From positions 1 through 64,000 of the forward strand of contig JAJZVW010000010.1 in assembly GCA_021847015.1 (NCBI GenBank): a stretch of DNA of 64,000 nucleotides, in the 5' to 3' direction. Each line of letters starts with the position of its first letter. The stretch's first letter is position 1. The notes beneath the pieces are model-generated. The model worked only from the letters and a program-made list of their open reading frames with translations, was not told the origin of the DNA and searched no databases. Source of the stretch: Pseudomonadota bacterium. Its GTDB lineage: Bacteria > Pseudomonadota > Alphaproteobacteria > Rhodospirillales > Magnetospirillaceae. The position numbers and the translations under genes were made by a program. Shown here piece by piece: positions 34,762 through 43,925 of the stretch.

Positions 34762-35370
34762 ATGCCGCCGCAGGACGCCGTCCACCTCGAACGACGGATC
34801 GGAGAGGACATCGCACCGCTGGTGCCCGAGATCGCCGCCTTGCGCGCCGCGATCCTTCGGGAATGGCCCTATCTGTATGCGGAGGACCGCGCGTTCCAGC
34901 GCGATGCGATGAGCGCCAGCATCGGCAGCCCGCGGGCTCTGGCGCTGCTGGCCCTGTTCGGCTCGCGCCTGGTGGGGGTGTCCACCGGGGTGCCGATGGC
35001 CGACGAGGTCGAGGAACTGCGCCTCCCCCTGGCCGAAGCCGGCATGGACCCACGGGAAGCCTTCTATTTCGGCGAGTCTGCCCTGCTGCCCGAGTTCCGC
35101 AATCGGGGCATAGGCGCCGCCTTCTTTCGTGAACGCGAAGAGCACGCGGCATCGCTGGGGTACCGCTGGGCGGTCTTCTGTGCCGTGGAGCGTTCTCCCG
35201 CCGACCCGCGCTGTCCCGGGGGCTGGATACCGCTCGACGGCTTCTGGCGCCGGATGGGTTTCGCGCCGTCGGACATCACGACCTCCCTGTCGTGGAAGGA
35301 GGTTGGCGAGGGCGTGGAAACCCCCAAGCCTGTGCGTTTCTGGCTGAAGACGATGGGGGTGCGGCCATGA
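34762..35370 (+). CDS. GNAT-family N-acetyltransferase
   Basis: A 202-residue acyltransferase. The acetyl-CoA-binding motif A is FYFGESALLPEFRNRGIGAAFFRERE, with the RNRGIG P-loop at about residues 116-121. The gene overlaps the nitrilase-like gene by ATGA. This GNAT/carbon-nitrogen hydrolase partnership also occurs as fused proteins in other bacteria. The substrate is unknown. Confidence 0.85.
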   Translation: MPPQDAVHLERRIGEDIAPLVPEIAALRAAILREWPYLYAEDRAFQRDAMSASIGSPRALALLALFGSRLVGVSTGVPMADEVEELRLPLAEAGMDPREAFYFGESALLPEFRNRGIGAAFFREREEHAASLGYRWAVFCAVERSPADPRCPGGWIPLDGFWRRMGFAPSDITTSLSWKEVGEGVETPKPVRFWLKTMGVRP

Positions 35371-36251
35371 CCGTAGTTATCGCCTGCGTCCAGTATCAGC
35401 CGGAGGTCCTCCCGGACTGGGCCGCCTATGGGGCCAAGCTGGAGCGGCTGGTCCGCCATGCCGCAAGCGCCGGCGCCCGCCTGGTGGTCTTTCCCGAATA
35501 CGCCGGCATGGAGATCGCCAACTTGCTGTCGGCGGCCGATCGCCAGGATGTCGCGCGGTCGGTCGAAGCGGCGCAAGGCATGCTGCGGGACGTTTTGGCC
35601 CTCCACGCCGATATGGCCCGGCGTCATGGGGTCACCATCGTCGCCGGGTCGCTTCCGGTAAGAGTGGATGGGGATTTGCGCAACCGTGCCCACGTGTTCT
35701 CGCCCTCGGGGACGGTGATGAGTCAGGACAAACTGACGATCACCCGCGGCGAACGGGAGCGCTTGGGCCTGTCCGGGGGGGACGCGGTGACCGTCTTTCG
35801 CGCTGCCTGGGGCACCTTCGCCGTGGCCCTGGGCTACGACATCGAGTTCCCGCCCGTCGCGCGGGTCATGGTCGAGGCCGGCGCGGAAATTATCCTGGTG
35901 CCCTCGTACTCGACGACCGTCGCCGATTTCCAGCGCGTTCGCGCCTGCGCCCGTGCCCGTGCCGTGGAAAACCAATCCTACGTCGCTCACGCCCCCCTGG
36001 TCGGCGCGCTCCCGTGGTCTTCGCTGCCCGGAACCGGCACGGCTGCCGTGTTCTCGCCCTGCGACACCGGCTTCCCGTCCGATGGCATCCTGGCCCGCGC
36101 CACATCCGAGCAACTACAGCTAGTAGTGGCGCGGCTGGATTTCGCGCTGATCGAGCGGGTCCGCGCCGAGGGCGAGGTGCGCAATCTCTTGCGCCAGCGC
36201 GAAATCGAGGCCAAGCCGGCGCCCCGGGTGGAGACCGTCGGCCTGGGATGA
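35367..36251 (+). CDS. Carbon-nitrogen hydrolase homologue lacking the catalytic Cys
   Basis: A 294-residue nitrilase-fold protein. The catalytic Glu (E44 in FPEYAG) and Lys (K122 in QDKLTITRGE) are present. The nucleophile position, usually Cys in a CYDxxFP motif, is Gly (ALGYDIEFP, G156, codon 35832-35834). Without the Cys, normal amidase or nitrilase chemistry is not expected, so this may be a pseudoenzyme, a binding protein or an enzyme with other chemistry. It is translationally coupled to the GNAT gene. The rest of the fold appears intact and the frame unbroken, so selection seems to be maintained. Confidence 0.85.
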   Translation: MTVVIACVQYQPEVLPDWAAYGAKLERLVRHAASAGARLVVFPEYAGMEIANLLSAADRQDVARSVEAAQGMLRDVLALHADMARRHGVTIVAGSLPVRVDGDLRNRAHVFSPSGTVMSQDKLTITRGERERLGLSGGDAVTVFRAAWGTFAVALGYDIEFPPVARVMVEAGAEIILVPSYSTTVADFQRVRACARARAVENQSYVAHAPLVGALPWSSLPGTGTAAVFSPCDTGFPSDGILARATSEQLQLVVARLDFALIERVRAEGEVRNLLRQREIEAKPAPRVETVGLG

Positions 36252-36264
36252 TACCCTGGCGCCC

Positions 36265-37140
36265 ATGCTCGATTACGATTTTCCATTGTGGCGTCCGCCC
36301 TCGGAAGGGGAGAACCTGATCATCCAGGCCAGCCTGGGCTGCGGGTTCAACCAGTGCAGCTTCTGCTCCATGTACAAGATGAAGACGTACCGGGAGCGGT
36401 CCCTGGAGGAGGTCTTCGCCGACATCGACCGGGCGGCCCGCCAGTGGCCGGATGCTCGCCGCGTGTTCCTGGCGGACGGCGACGCCTATGGCTTGCCCAC
36501 GGACCGTCTGGCGGTCCTCTGCGACCGCCTGCGCCAGGCGTTTCCCGACCTCCAGCGGGTATCGGCCTATGCCACCCCCTTCAACCTGCTGCGCAAGCCG
36601 GCGCGGGACATCCGGCTGCTGAAAGACAAGAAGCTGTCCCTGGTCTATGTGGGTATCGAGACCGGGTGGGACTGGCTGCTGAAGCGCATCGCCAAGGGCT
36701 CGGCCCGGCAGATGGAGGCGGGATTGGCGCGGGCGGCGGATGCCGGGCTCAAGGTGTCCGCCACGATCATCACCGGCCTGGGCGGCAGCGCCCATTGGCG
36801 GGAGCACATCGACGCCACCGCCGATCTGGTCAACCGGGTGCCGCCGGCCTACCTGTCCACCCTGCAATTGGGCCTTGAGGGCGAGGTCGCTCCCCGGTTC
36901 TTCGAGCGCTTCGGCGAGCCCTTCGTGTGGCAGGACGACCGGGGCGTGCTGATGGAATTGCGGCGGCTGATCGAGCGGCTGCACCCCCCGAGCCCGGTGA
37001 TCTTCCGCACCAACCATTCCAGCAATGCCCTGCCCCTGGCCGGCACGCTGCCCAAGGACAAGGACAAGCTCCTGGCCCAGATCGACGCCGCGCTGGCCGG
37101 CGCGGCCAGCCTCCGGTCCGCGTGGCAGCGGGGGTTGTGA
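36265..37140 (+). CDS. Radical SAM protein
   Basis: A 291-residue radical SAM enzyme. The cluster motif is CGFNQCSFC near residue 26, with C-x4-C-x2-C spacing rather than the classic CxxxCxxC; this variant occurs in a known subgroup of radical SAM proteins. LADGDAYGLPTDRL and VYVGIETGWDWLL are other SAM-binding landmarks. Substrate unknown. It starts 13 bases after the nitrilase-like gene and could be cotranscribed with it. Confidence 0.87.
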   Translation: MLDYDFPLWRPPSEGENLIIQASLGCGFNQCSFCSMYKMKTYRERSLEEVFADIDRAARQWPDARRVFLADGDAYGLPTDRLAVLCDRLRQAFPDLQRVSAYATPFNLLRKPARDIRLLKDKKLSLVYVGIETGWDWLLKRIAKGSARQMEAGLARAADAGLKVSATIITGLGGSAHWREHIDATADLVNRVPPAYLSTLQLGLEGEVAPRFFERFGEPFVWQDDRGVLMELRRLIERLHPPSPVIFRTNHSSNALPLAGTLPKDKDKLLAQIDAALAGAASLRSAWQRGL

Positions 37141-37191
37141 CGGAGCGCCCTCTCCCGTGCTAAGGTCATACGCCGAACGAGGGAGGCGCGC

Positions 37192-37812
37192 ATGTTCTCG
37201 GTGCTGGTGGGCAATATCAAGGGCGGATGCGGCAAGACCACGATCGCCACCCATCTCGCGGCGGGTTTCGCCCGAGCCGGTCTCAAAACCGTCATCGGCG
37301 ATTGCGACCGGCAGCGGTCCAGCCTCAACTGGCTGCGGCGCCGCGATCCCCAGGCCGCGCCCATCGCGGGGCTCGACTGGGTCAAGACCATCGACGAATT
37401 GCCCAAGGACACCGAGCGTCTGGTCATCGACGCGCCGGCCGCCATGAGCCACAAGGCCGTCAAGGAATTGATCGACATCGCCGACGTGGTGGTGGTGCCG
37501 GTCCTGCCGTCGGCCTTCGACGAGGACGCCACCGCCCACTTCCTGGGCAAGCTGTCCGAGGTCAAGGTCGTGCGCCGCAACAAGCGGGTTGTGGCGGTGG
37601 TGGGAAACCGGCTGCGGCCGGGCACCAAGGCGTCCGCCCATCTCGATTCCGTTTTCGGCGATCTGGGTTTCCCGGTGGTGGCGCGACTGCGGGACAGCCA
37701 GATCTATCCGGCCCTGGCGGCCGAGGGCGCCACGATCCTGGATTCCCGCTCCCGCCGCGCCCGCGGTTACGCCGGGGAATGGGGGCCGCTGTTGCGGCTG
37801 GTGGGGCTTTAG
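37192..37812 (+). CDS. Orphan ParA/MinD-type ATPase
   Basis: A 206-residue P-loop ATPase with the deviant Walker A KGGCGKTT (about residues 10-17) and Walker B-like LVIDAPAAMS. ParA family proteins position DNA or protein cargo. No parB or chemoreceptor gene is adjacent, so cargo cannot be deduced. It follows the radical SAM gene after 51 bases. Confidence 0.88.
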   Translation: MFSVLVGNIKGGCGKTTIATHLAAGFARAGLKTVIGDCDRQRSSLNWLRRRDPQAAPIAGLDWVKTIDELPKDTERLVIDAPAAMSHKAVKELIDIADVVVVPVLPSAFDEDATAHFLGKLSEVKVVRRNKRVVAVVGNRLRPGTKASAHLDSVFGDLGFPVVARLRDSQIYPALAAEGATILDSRSRRARGYAGEWGPLLRLVGL

Positions 37813-37902
37813 TTCCCGGAAAGCGGATGGCACCCCCCCCTTGAACCGTGGGGTGCGGGGCCAATGTGCCAGAGGTGGCGGGCTTTGCGCGGGGGTATCT
37901 CG

Positions 37903-39057
37903 ATGTTCGGCAGCCGGCTCACCCTGTTCGATCTGTTCGGCTTCAAGGTGCGCATCGACGCAAGCTGGCTGCTGCTGGCCGCCCTGATCGTCTGGAGCTT
38001 GGCGGTCGGCTACTTCCCCTTCGTCGCGCCGGGTTTCGCGGAGCCCACATATTGGGCGATGGGGTTGGCCGGTCTGGGCGGCCTGGCCCTGTCCATCGTC
38101 GTCCACGAACTCGCCCATTCCCTGGTCGCGCGCCGCTTCAACCTGCCGATCACCGGCATCACCCTGTTCATTTTCGGCGGCGTGGCGGAGATGTCCCGGG
38201 AGCCCTCCTCGCCGAAGGGTGAGTTCTTCATGGCCATCGCCGGCCCGCTGACGAGCGTGGCGATCGCCGTCGGCGCTTACGGAATCGCCGAGGGGGCGGT
38301 GGCGATGGGGACCGCCGTCCACAACCCGGCAGTGATCGTCTTCCGCTACCTTGCCATGCTCAACGGCATCCTCGCCGCCTTCAACATGATCCCGGCCTTT
38401 CCCCTCGACGGCGGGCGGGTGCTGCGCTCGGTGCTCTGGGCCTGGCGCAAGGACGTGCTATGGGCGACCCGGATGGCCGCCGGGGCGGGCAGCCTGTGCG
38501 GCTTCGCCCTGATGGCGCTGGGGGTGTGGAGCGCCCTGACGGGTGCGCTGATCGCCGGGATATGGTGGTTCTTCGTCGGCCTGTTCGTGCGGACGGCGGC
38601 GGTCCAGGCGGTGCAGCAGCAGATGGCGCGGCGTCTCCTGACGGGCCGTGCGGTGTCGCGGCTGATGCGCAGCCAGCCGGTGACCGTTCCCCCCGATGCC
38701 AGCCTTTCCGAACTGGTCGAGAACTACGTCTACCGCCACACCTACAAAAGCTTTCCGGTGGTCGCCGGCGACCGTCTGGTGGGCTGCGTCACCCTCGATG
38801 GCGTGAGGGCGGTGCCGCGCGAGGAATGGCCGGTGCGCCGCGTGGCGGACGTGATGGAATCGTGCGCCGGGCGCACCATCCCGGAAACCGCCGACGCCGC
38901 CGACGCTTTGGCGCGGATGCAGGGGACGGGCCTGTCGCGCCTGATGGTGACGCGGGGAGGTGCGTTGGTGGGTGTGCTGTCCCTCAGGGACCTCATGCAC
39001 TTCCTGGCCGTCAAAGGCGACCTCGAGGGGCAGGGTACGCCGCACCCCGGTCTTTAG
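37903..39057 (+). CDS. Site-2 protease family zinc metalloprotease with CBS pair
   Basis: An inner-membrane protease of 384 residues. Zn motif HELAH (about residue 67) lies in a transmembrane helix, and the second motif NMIPAFPLDGGR holds the third ligand Asp. About six hydrophobic segments are followed by two CBS domains (SRLMRSQPVTVPPDASL... and VADVMESCAGRTIPE...), which often bind adenylates. ATG 37903 is chosen over an upstream ATG (37864) because it matches the family start. Function unknown; could process a membrane regulator. Confidence 0.9.
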   Translation: MFGSRLTLFDLFGFKVRIDASWLLLAALIVWSLAVGYFPFVAPGFAEPTYWAMGLAGLGGLALSIVVHELAHSLVARRFNLPITGITLFIFGGVAEMSREPSSPKGEFFMAIAGPLTSVAIAVGAYGIAEGAVAMGTAVHNPAVIVFRYLAMLNGILAAFNMIPAFPLDGGRVLRSVLWAWRKDVLWATRMAAGAGSLCGFALMALGVWSALTGALIAGIWWFFVGLFVRTAAVQAVQQQMARRLLTGRAVSRLMRSQPVTVPPDASLSELVENYVYRHTYKSFPVVAGDRLVGCVTLDGVRAVPREEWPVRRVADVMESCAGRTIPETADAADALARMQGTGLSRLMVTRGGALVGVLSLRDLMHFLAVKGDLEGQGTPHPGL

Positions 39058-39122
39058 CCTGGATTTCTAGGGCGCAATGAAAATTTCACCTAATACGGAT
39101 GGGTATTTGGGGCGCTCATCGG

Positions 39123-39138
39123 TGGCGCCTTCTTGGCC
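39123..39138 (+). promoter_or_regulatory. Possible sigma-54 promoter of the hydrogenase operon
   Basis: TGGCGCCTTCTTGGCC has the invariant GG and GC dinucleotides ten bases apart and matches 9 of 12 informative positions of the -24/-12 consensus. It lies about 50 bases before the ATG at 39188. Needs transcript-start data. Confidence 0.35.
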
Positions 39139-39187
39139 AATATGTCTAAATGGTCTCTGCCTTGCGACTGGGAGGGAGGCGGAGCCC

Positions 39188-40324
39188 ATGCCTGGGGTCG
39201 ATGATCCCAAGACCGTCACGGCCGCGCTCGACATGGCGGGTCTTGACGCACTGATCGCGGCCCTGGCGGAGCGGGGATACCGTGTCATCGGCCCCATGGT
39301 CGCCGACGATGCCGTCGTGTACGACGAGATCGCGTCCTCGGCCGATCTTCCGGCAGGGGTGGGGGACGAGCAGGACGGTGGCCGTTACCGGCTCCGCGCC
39401 CGCGGCGACGGGGCCCTGTTCGGTTACACGGTCGCTCCCCAGGGATGGAAGAGGTTGCTCCATCCTCCGCGCCAGAAGATGTTCGCCGCCCGGCGCCAGG
39501 ACGGCGGCTTCGCGATCCTGCCGCCCGAGCCCGCGGCCGCGCCCATGGCGTTCCTGGGCGTGCGCGCCTGCGAACTGGCCGCCATCGGTATCCAGTCCAG
39601 GGTGTTCGGCGACGAGGCCGCCGGCGATCCCGGCTACCGGGGCCGTCTGGCCCGCTCCTTCGTCGTCGCGGTGGAATGCGCCGAGGCCGGGGGCACCTGT
39701 TTCTGCGCCTCGATGGGAACCGGGCCGCAGGTCGAGGCGGGCTTCGACATCCGGCTGGTCGAACTGGCCGGCCATGATCGCCACGTCTTTCTTGCCGACG
39801 CGGGATCGGCCAAGGGTGCCGAGATGCTCTCCGGACTGAACGCGCCGCCGGCGCCCGAAGCCGACCGGGCCGAGGCCCGCCGGCGCGTGAGCGCCGCTGC
39901 CGGGGCTATGGGCCGGACCATGCCCGCCGCGACGGCGCGGCGGCTGGGCGAGCACGCCGAGCACCGGCGCTGGGCCGACATCGGCAAACGGTGCCTCTCG
40001 TGCGGCAATTGCACGATGGTATGTCCGACCTGCTTCTGCACCACCGTCGAGGACGTCACCGATCTGAAGGGAGAGCACGCCGAGCGCTGGCGGACGTGGG
40101 ATTCCTGCTTCAGCATCGACTTCAGCTACATCCACGGCGGCGCCATCCGCAACGAGGTGCGCTCGCGCTACCGGCAGTGGATCACCCACAAGCTCTCGGC
40201 CTGGCACGAGCAGTTCGGGACGTCGGGATGCGTCGGTTGCGGCCGGTGCATCACCTGGTGCCCGGTGGGCATCGACATCACCGAGGAAGTCCAGGCCATT
40301 CACGCGGACGGGAAGGGGAGGTAG
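39188..40324 (+). CDS. hydB: Group 3b [NiFe] hydrogenase, iron-sulfur beta subunit
   Basis: A 378-residue electron-transfer subunit similar to the beta (HydB/HyhB) subunit of sulfhydrogenases. It has two ferredoxin clusters near the C-terminus: [18 protein letters not shown] and [14 protein letters not shown]. The N-terminal part has [12 protein letters not shown] and [18 protein letters not shown], a pattern shared with F420/sulfhydrogenase beta subunits. It transfers electrons between the catalytic subunits and the NAD(P)-binding subunit. ATG 39188 follows GGAGGCGGAG. First gene of the operon. Confidence 0.87.
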   Translation: MPGVDDPKTVTAALDMAGLDALIAALAERGYRVIGPMVADDAVVYDEIASSADLPAGVGDEQDGGRYRLRARGDGALFGYTVAPQGWKRLLHPPRQKMFAARRQDGGFAILPPEPAAAPMAFLGVRACELAAIGIQSRVFGDEAAGDPGYRGRLARSFVVAVECAEAGGTCFCASMGTGPQVEAGFDIRLVELAGHDRHVFLADAGSAKGAEMLSGLNAPPAPEADRAEARRRVSAAAGAMGRTMPAATARRLGEHAEHRRWADIGKRCLSCGNCTMVCPTCFCTTVEDVTDLKGEHAERWRTWDSCFSIDFSYIHGGAIRNEVRSRYRQWITHKLSAWHEQFGTSGCVGCGRCITWCPVGIDITEEVQAIHADGKGR

Positions 40325-40328
40325 GGAC

Positions 40329-40835
40329 ATGGGCCAGCCCCACGATCTCGGGCAGATCATCGACGCGCATCCTTTCTTCAAGGGCATCGACTCGACGCTG
40401 CGTTCGCTGCTGGTCGGCTGCGCAGCCAACGAGCGGTTCGAGCCGGGCGACTTCCTGGTGCGCGAGGGACGGCCGGCGGACAAGTTCTATCTGCTCCGCG
40501 CCGGCCAGGTGGCGGTCGAGGTGGACGTGCCGGGCAAGGCGCCCATCGTCCTTGAGACCATCGGCGAGGGCGAGGTCCTGGGCTGGTCCTGGGTCATCGA
40601 GCCCTACGTTTCCACCTTCGACGCCCGCGCGATGACGCTGGTGCGCGCCGTCTCGTTCGACGGCGCCTGCCTCAGGCGGAAAATGGCCGGCGATCCGGCC
40701 CTGGGGTACGAGGTGTTGCGGCGTTTCCTTCCCGTGATCGGCCACCGGCTGGCCACGGCGCGCCTGCAACTGCTCGACCTCTACGGCCCGGGCGTGGCCA
40801 AGGCGGCCCGGGCCAAGCGGAAGAACGGCCAATGA
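40329..40835 (+). CDS. Cyclic-nucleotide-binding-domain protein of the hydrogenase operon
   Basis: A 168-residue protein consisting of a cNMP-binding-like beta-roll ([27 protein letters not shown]...) and a short helical tail. Unlike Crp/Fnr regulators it has no C-terminal helix-turn-helix, so it is probably not a transcription factor. Its place inside the operon (4 bases after hydB, ATGA overlap with hydG) suggests a structural or allosteric role. The same gene position occurs in other group 3b operons of proteobacteria. Confidence 0.8.
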   Translation: MGQPHDLGQIIDAHPFFKGIDSTLRSLLVGCAANERFEPGDFLVREGRPADKFYLLRAGQVAVEVDVPGKAPIVLETIGEGEVLGWSWVIEPYVSTFDARAMTLVRAVSFDGACLRRKMAGDPALGYEVLRRFLPVIGHRLATARLQLLDLYGPGVAKAARAKRKNGQ

Positions 40836-41668
40836 CCGCCGCGATGCGCGACCCCATGCTGCCCAGGCCCTTTCGCATCGAAAAGGTCCGGCGCGAGCTG
40901 TCCGACACCTTCACCATGGAACTCGTCCCCGCCGAAGGCGGCGGGTTCGCGTTCGCCGCCGGCCAGTTCAACATGCTTTACGTGTTCGGAATCGGCGAGG
41001 TGCCCATCTCCATTTCCGGCGATCCCGGCGACGGTGGCAAGCTGATCCACACCACCCGCGCGGTGGGCGCGGTGACCCGGGCCATGGATTCCATGCGGGC
41101 CGGCGACGTCGTCGGCGTCCGCGGTCCCTTCGGCACGCCCTGGCCGGTGGAAGAGGCGTTCGGCCACGATCTGGTGTTCGTGGCCGGCGGCGTCGGCCTC
41201 GCGCCCTTGCGTCCCGCCATCTACCAGGCCATGGCCAACCGGCAGCGTTTCGGCAAGGTGGTCGTGCTGTACGGCGCCCGCACCCCCGACGACATCCTGT
41301 TCCGGCGGGAGCTGGAACGCTGGCGCGGGCGCTTCGACATGGAGGTCCACGTCACGGTGGACCGCGGCAACCCGAAATGGTCGGGCAACGTCGGCGTGGT
41401 CCCCAACCTGATCGCCCATGCCGGCTTCGATCCCCTGTCCACCACCGCCTTCGTCTGCGGGCCGGAAGTGATGATGCGCTACACGGCTTTGGCTCTGGAA
41501 AAAAACGGTGTCGGCCGCGAGGGCATCTTCCTGTCCATGGAAAGAAACATGAAATGCGGCTGCGGCCTGTGCGGCCATTGCCAGTGGGGGCCCCATTTCG
41601 TCTGCAAGGACGGACCGGTCTACCGTTACGACCGCATCGCCGACCTGCTTGCCATCCGGGAGCTTTGA
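40832..41668 (+). CDS. hydG: Group 3b [NiFe] hydrogenase, FAD/NAD(P)-binding subunit
   Basis: A 278-residue ferredoxin-reductase-type subunit. FAD-binding residues are in the N-terminal barrel ([13 protein letters not shown]), the NAD(P)-binding strand is [13 protein letters not shown] (about residue 112) and the C-terminal [2Fe-2S] motif is [19 protein letters not shown]. It exchanges hydride with NAD(P)H for the hydrogenase. The start overlaps the cNMP-domain gene by four bases. Confidence 0.9.
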   Translation: MTAAMRDPMLPRPFRIEKVRRELSDTFTMELVPAEGGGFAFAAGQFNMLYVFGIGEVPISISGDPGDGGKLIHTTRAVGAVTRAMDSMRAGDVVGVRGPFGTPWPVEEAFGHDLVFVAGGVGLAPLRPAIYQAMANRQRFGKVVVLYGARTPDDILFRRELERWRGRFDMEVHVTVDRGNPKWSGNVGVVPNLIAHAGFDPLSTTAFVCGPEVMMRYTALALEKNGVGREGIFLSMERNMKCGCGLCGHCQWGPHFVCKDGPVYRYDRIADLLAIREL

Positions 41669-41672
41669 GATC

Positions 41673-42449
41673 ATGGCCGCGCGCGCGAAACCCAAGCTGG
41701 CCGTCTGGAAGTTCTCGTCCTGCGACGGGTGCCAGCTCACGCTCCTCGATTGCGAGGACGAGCTTTTGGCGATCACCGAGGAGGTGCGGATTTCCTACTT
41801 CCTCGAAGCCACCCGCAAGGCGGAAAAAGGGCCTTACGACGTCTCGCTGGTGGAAGGGTCCATCACCACCCCCCACGACATCAAGGCCATCCGCGATGTG
41901 CGCAAGAATTCCAAGGTGCTGGTGAGCATCGGCGCCTGCTCCACCGCCGGGGGCATCCAGGCGCTCCGCAACTTCGCCAGCGTCAAGGATTACAGCCGCG
42001 CCGTCTACGCCCATCCCGAATATTTGGACACGCTGACCACCTCGACGGCCATCTCGGATCACGTGAGGGTGGATTTCGAACTGCGGGGCTGCCCCATCAA
42101 CAAGCACCAACTGCTCGAGGTGCTGGGGGCCTTCCTCAACGGCCGCAAGCCCAATATCCCCCAGTATTCCGAATGCGTCGAATGCAAGCGCAACGGCATC
42201 GTCTGCCGCATGGTGGCCAAGGGCACGCCCTGCCTGGGGCCGGCGACCCAGGCCGGGTGCGGCACCCTGTGCCCGGGAACGGATCGCGGCTGCTATGGCT
42301 GCTTCGGTCCGGCGGAAGGCGCCAACACGGCGGCGCTGGCGGCCCGCCTCGCGCATCTGGGCAAGGACGACGGCGAAATCGGGCGGCTGTTCCGCACCTT
42401 CAACGCCAATGCCGAGGCGTTCCGCAAGGAGAGCCAATCCCATGGCTGA
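41673..42449 (+). CDS. hydD: Group 3b [NiFe] hydrogenase, small (delta) subunit
   Basis: A 258-residue Fe-S subunit. Proximal-cluster cysteines are CDGC (residues 17-20), [10 protein letters not shown] and RGCPINKH. The C-terminal part has further cysteines ([34 protein letters not shown]) for two more clusters. No Tat signal or membrane anchor is present, so the enzyme is cytoplasmic. It overlaps the large-subunit start by eight bases. Confidence 0.92.
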   Translation: MAARAKPKLAVWKFSSCDGCQLTLLDCEDELLAITEEVRISYFLEATRKAEKGPYDVSLVEGSITTPHDIKAIRDVRKNSKVLVSIGACSTAGGIQALRNFASVKDYSRAVYAHPEYLDTLTTSTAISDHVRVDFELRGCPINKHQLLEVLGAFLNGRKPNIPQYSECVECKRNGIVCRMVAKGTPCLGPATQAGCGTLCPGTDRGCYGCFGPAEGANTAALAARLAHLGKDDGEIGRLFRTFNANAEAFRKESQSHG

Positions 42450-43734
42450 GATGCGCACCATCAAGGTCGAGGCCCTGGCCCGCGTGGAGGGCGAGGGCTC
42501 GCTGACGGTCAAGGTCCGCGACGGCGAGGTCAAGGAGCTTCACTTCGGCATCTTCGAGCCGCCCCGGTTCTTCGAGGCCTTCCTGAGGGGCCGCGACTAC
42601 CGCGAGGTCCCCGACATCACCGCCCGCATCTGCGGCATCTGCCCGGTGGCCTATCTGCTGGGCGCGTCCCAGGCCATGGAGGACGCGCTGGGCATCCGGG
42701 TGGGCAAGCCCATCCGCGATCTGCGCCGCCTGCTGTATTGCGGCGAATGGATCGAGAGCCACGCGCTGCACGTCTACATGCTGCACGCGCCCGATTTCCT
42801 GGGGCTGGCCGATGCGCTCGAACTGGCGCGGCACGACCGCACGCTGGTCGAGAAGGCGCTGCGCCTCAAAAAGATCGGCAACGAAATCCTTGAGGTTATC
42901 GGCGGCCGCCCCATCCACCCGGTCAATCTCCGGGTCGGCGGCTTCTACAAGGCCCCCAGCCGGGCCAAAATCCGCGCGCTCAAGCCGGACCTGGAATGGG
43001 CGCTGGAAACGTCGCTGGCGACGGTGACGGTGGTGGGCGGATTCGACTTCCCCGCCATCGAACAGGATTACACCTTCATGGCGCTGCGCCACCCCGACGA
43101 ATACGCCATCCACGAAGGCCGGCTGGTGACGTCGAAGGGGCTCGACATCCCCGTGTCCCAATTCCTGGACCATGTGGACGAGGAGCACGTCCCCTGGTCG
43201 AACGCGCTGCACGGCTTCGCCAAGGACGGCAGCCACCACCATGTCGGCCCGCTGGCGCGTTACAGCCTCAACTTCGACAGGCTGTCGCCGCTGGCCCAGC
43301 GCGCCGCCAAGGAGGCCGGGCTGGGGCCGGTGGTGCGCAACCCGTTCCAGTCCATCGTCGTGCGGGCGGTCGAACTGGTGCAGGTGTGCGCCGACGCCCT
43401 GGCGCTGATCGAGGGCTACGAGATGCCCGACCGCCCCTTCGTCGAGGCGGACATCCGCGCGGGCGAGGGCCACGGCTGCACCGAGGCGCCGCGCGGCATC
43501 TGCTATCACCGCTACCGCATCGACGAAAAGGGCATGGTCCTGGACGCCCGCATCGTCCCGCCGACGGCCCAGAACCAGAAGGTGATGGAGCTGGATCTGC
43601 ACAAGGTGGTGCAGTCCAACCTGGACAGCCCCGACGAGACCATCAAATGGCGCTGCGAGCAGGCGATCCGCAATTACGATCCCTGCATCTCCTGCGCCAC
43701 CCACTTCCTGAAGCTGGATTTGGATCGGGGCTGA
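42442..43734 (+). CDS. hydA: Group 3b [NiFe] hydrogenase, large (alpha) subunit
   Basis: A 430-residue catalytic subunit carrying the Ni-Fe(CN)2CO centre. The L1 motif is [10 protein letters not shown] (C64, C67) and the L2 motif DPCISCATH (C415, C418, H421). Nine residues follow the His and would be cut off by a maturation protease. Its short length and the soluble partner subunits place it in the bidirectional, NAD(P)-linked group 3b. Homologues in archaea are also sulfhydrogenases. Last gene of the operon; REP-like repeats follow. Confidence 0.95.
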   Translation: MAEMRTIKVEALARVEGEGSLTVKVRDGEVKELHFGIFEPPRFFEAFLRGRDYREVPDITARICGICPVAYLLGASQAMEDALGIRVGKPIRDLRRLLYCGEWIESHALHVYMLHAPDFLGLADALELARHDRTLVEKALRLKKIGNEILEVIGGRPIHPVNLRVGGFYKAPSRAKIRALKPDLEWALETSLATVTVVGGFDFPAIEQDYTFMALRHPDEYAIHEGRLVTSKGLDIPVSQFLDHVDEEHVPWSNALHGFAKDGSHHHVGPLARYSLNFDRLSPLAQRAAKEAGLGPVVRNPFQSIVVRAVELVQVCADALALIEGYEMPDRPFVEADIRAGEGHGCTEAPRGICYHRYRIDEKGMVLDARIVPPTAQNQKVMELDLHKVVQSNLDSPDETIKWRCEQAIRNYDPCISCATHFLKLDLDRG

Positions 43735-43743
43735 TCGATTCTG

Positions 43744-43917
43744 TCGTCCCGAGCGCAGCCGAGGGACTTTTCACGCACGGTGCCTGAAAGGTTCCTCCGT
43801 CGCTTGCGCTCTCTCGGAACGACAAAAAATGGATTGTCGTCCCGAGCGCAGCCGAGGGACCTTTCACGCACGGTGCCTGAAAGGTTCCTCCGTCCTTGCG
43901 CTGTCTCGGAACGACAA
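43744..43917. repeat. Two tandem REP-like palindromes
   Basis: Two copies of about 84 bases, near 43744-43828 and 43834-43917, nearly identical (TGTCGTCCCGAGCGCAGCCG start, CTCGGAACGACAA end). Outer and inner inverted repeats resemble those of the elements at 1-109 and 18657-18800, but TGTCGTCCC/GGAACGACA replaces TCATCCCGAG and the 18-bp terminal repeats are absent. They may act as a terminator or mRNA stabiliser for the hydrogenase operon. Confidence 0.85.
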
Positions 43918-43925
43918 GATCATCC

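Noticed and set aside
34667-34912. Short ORFs reading MAVSKF...GEFRNRHA on both strands
   Set aside because: They arise because the 19-bp inverted repeat reads alike on both strands; no evidence of translation.
40329-40835. Crp/Fnr transcription regulator
   Set aside because: Only the nucleotide-binding beta-roll is present; there is no C-terminal helix-turn-helix.
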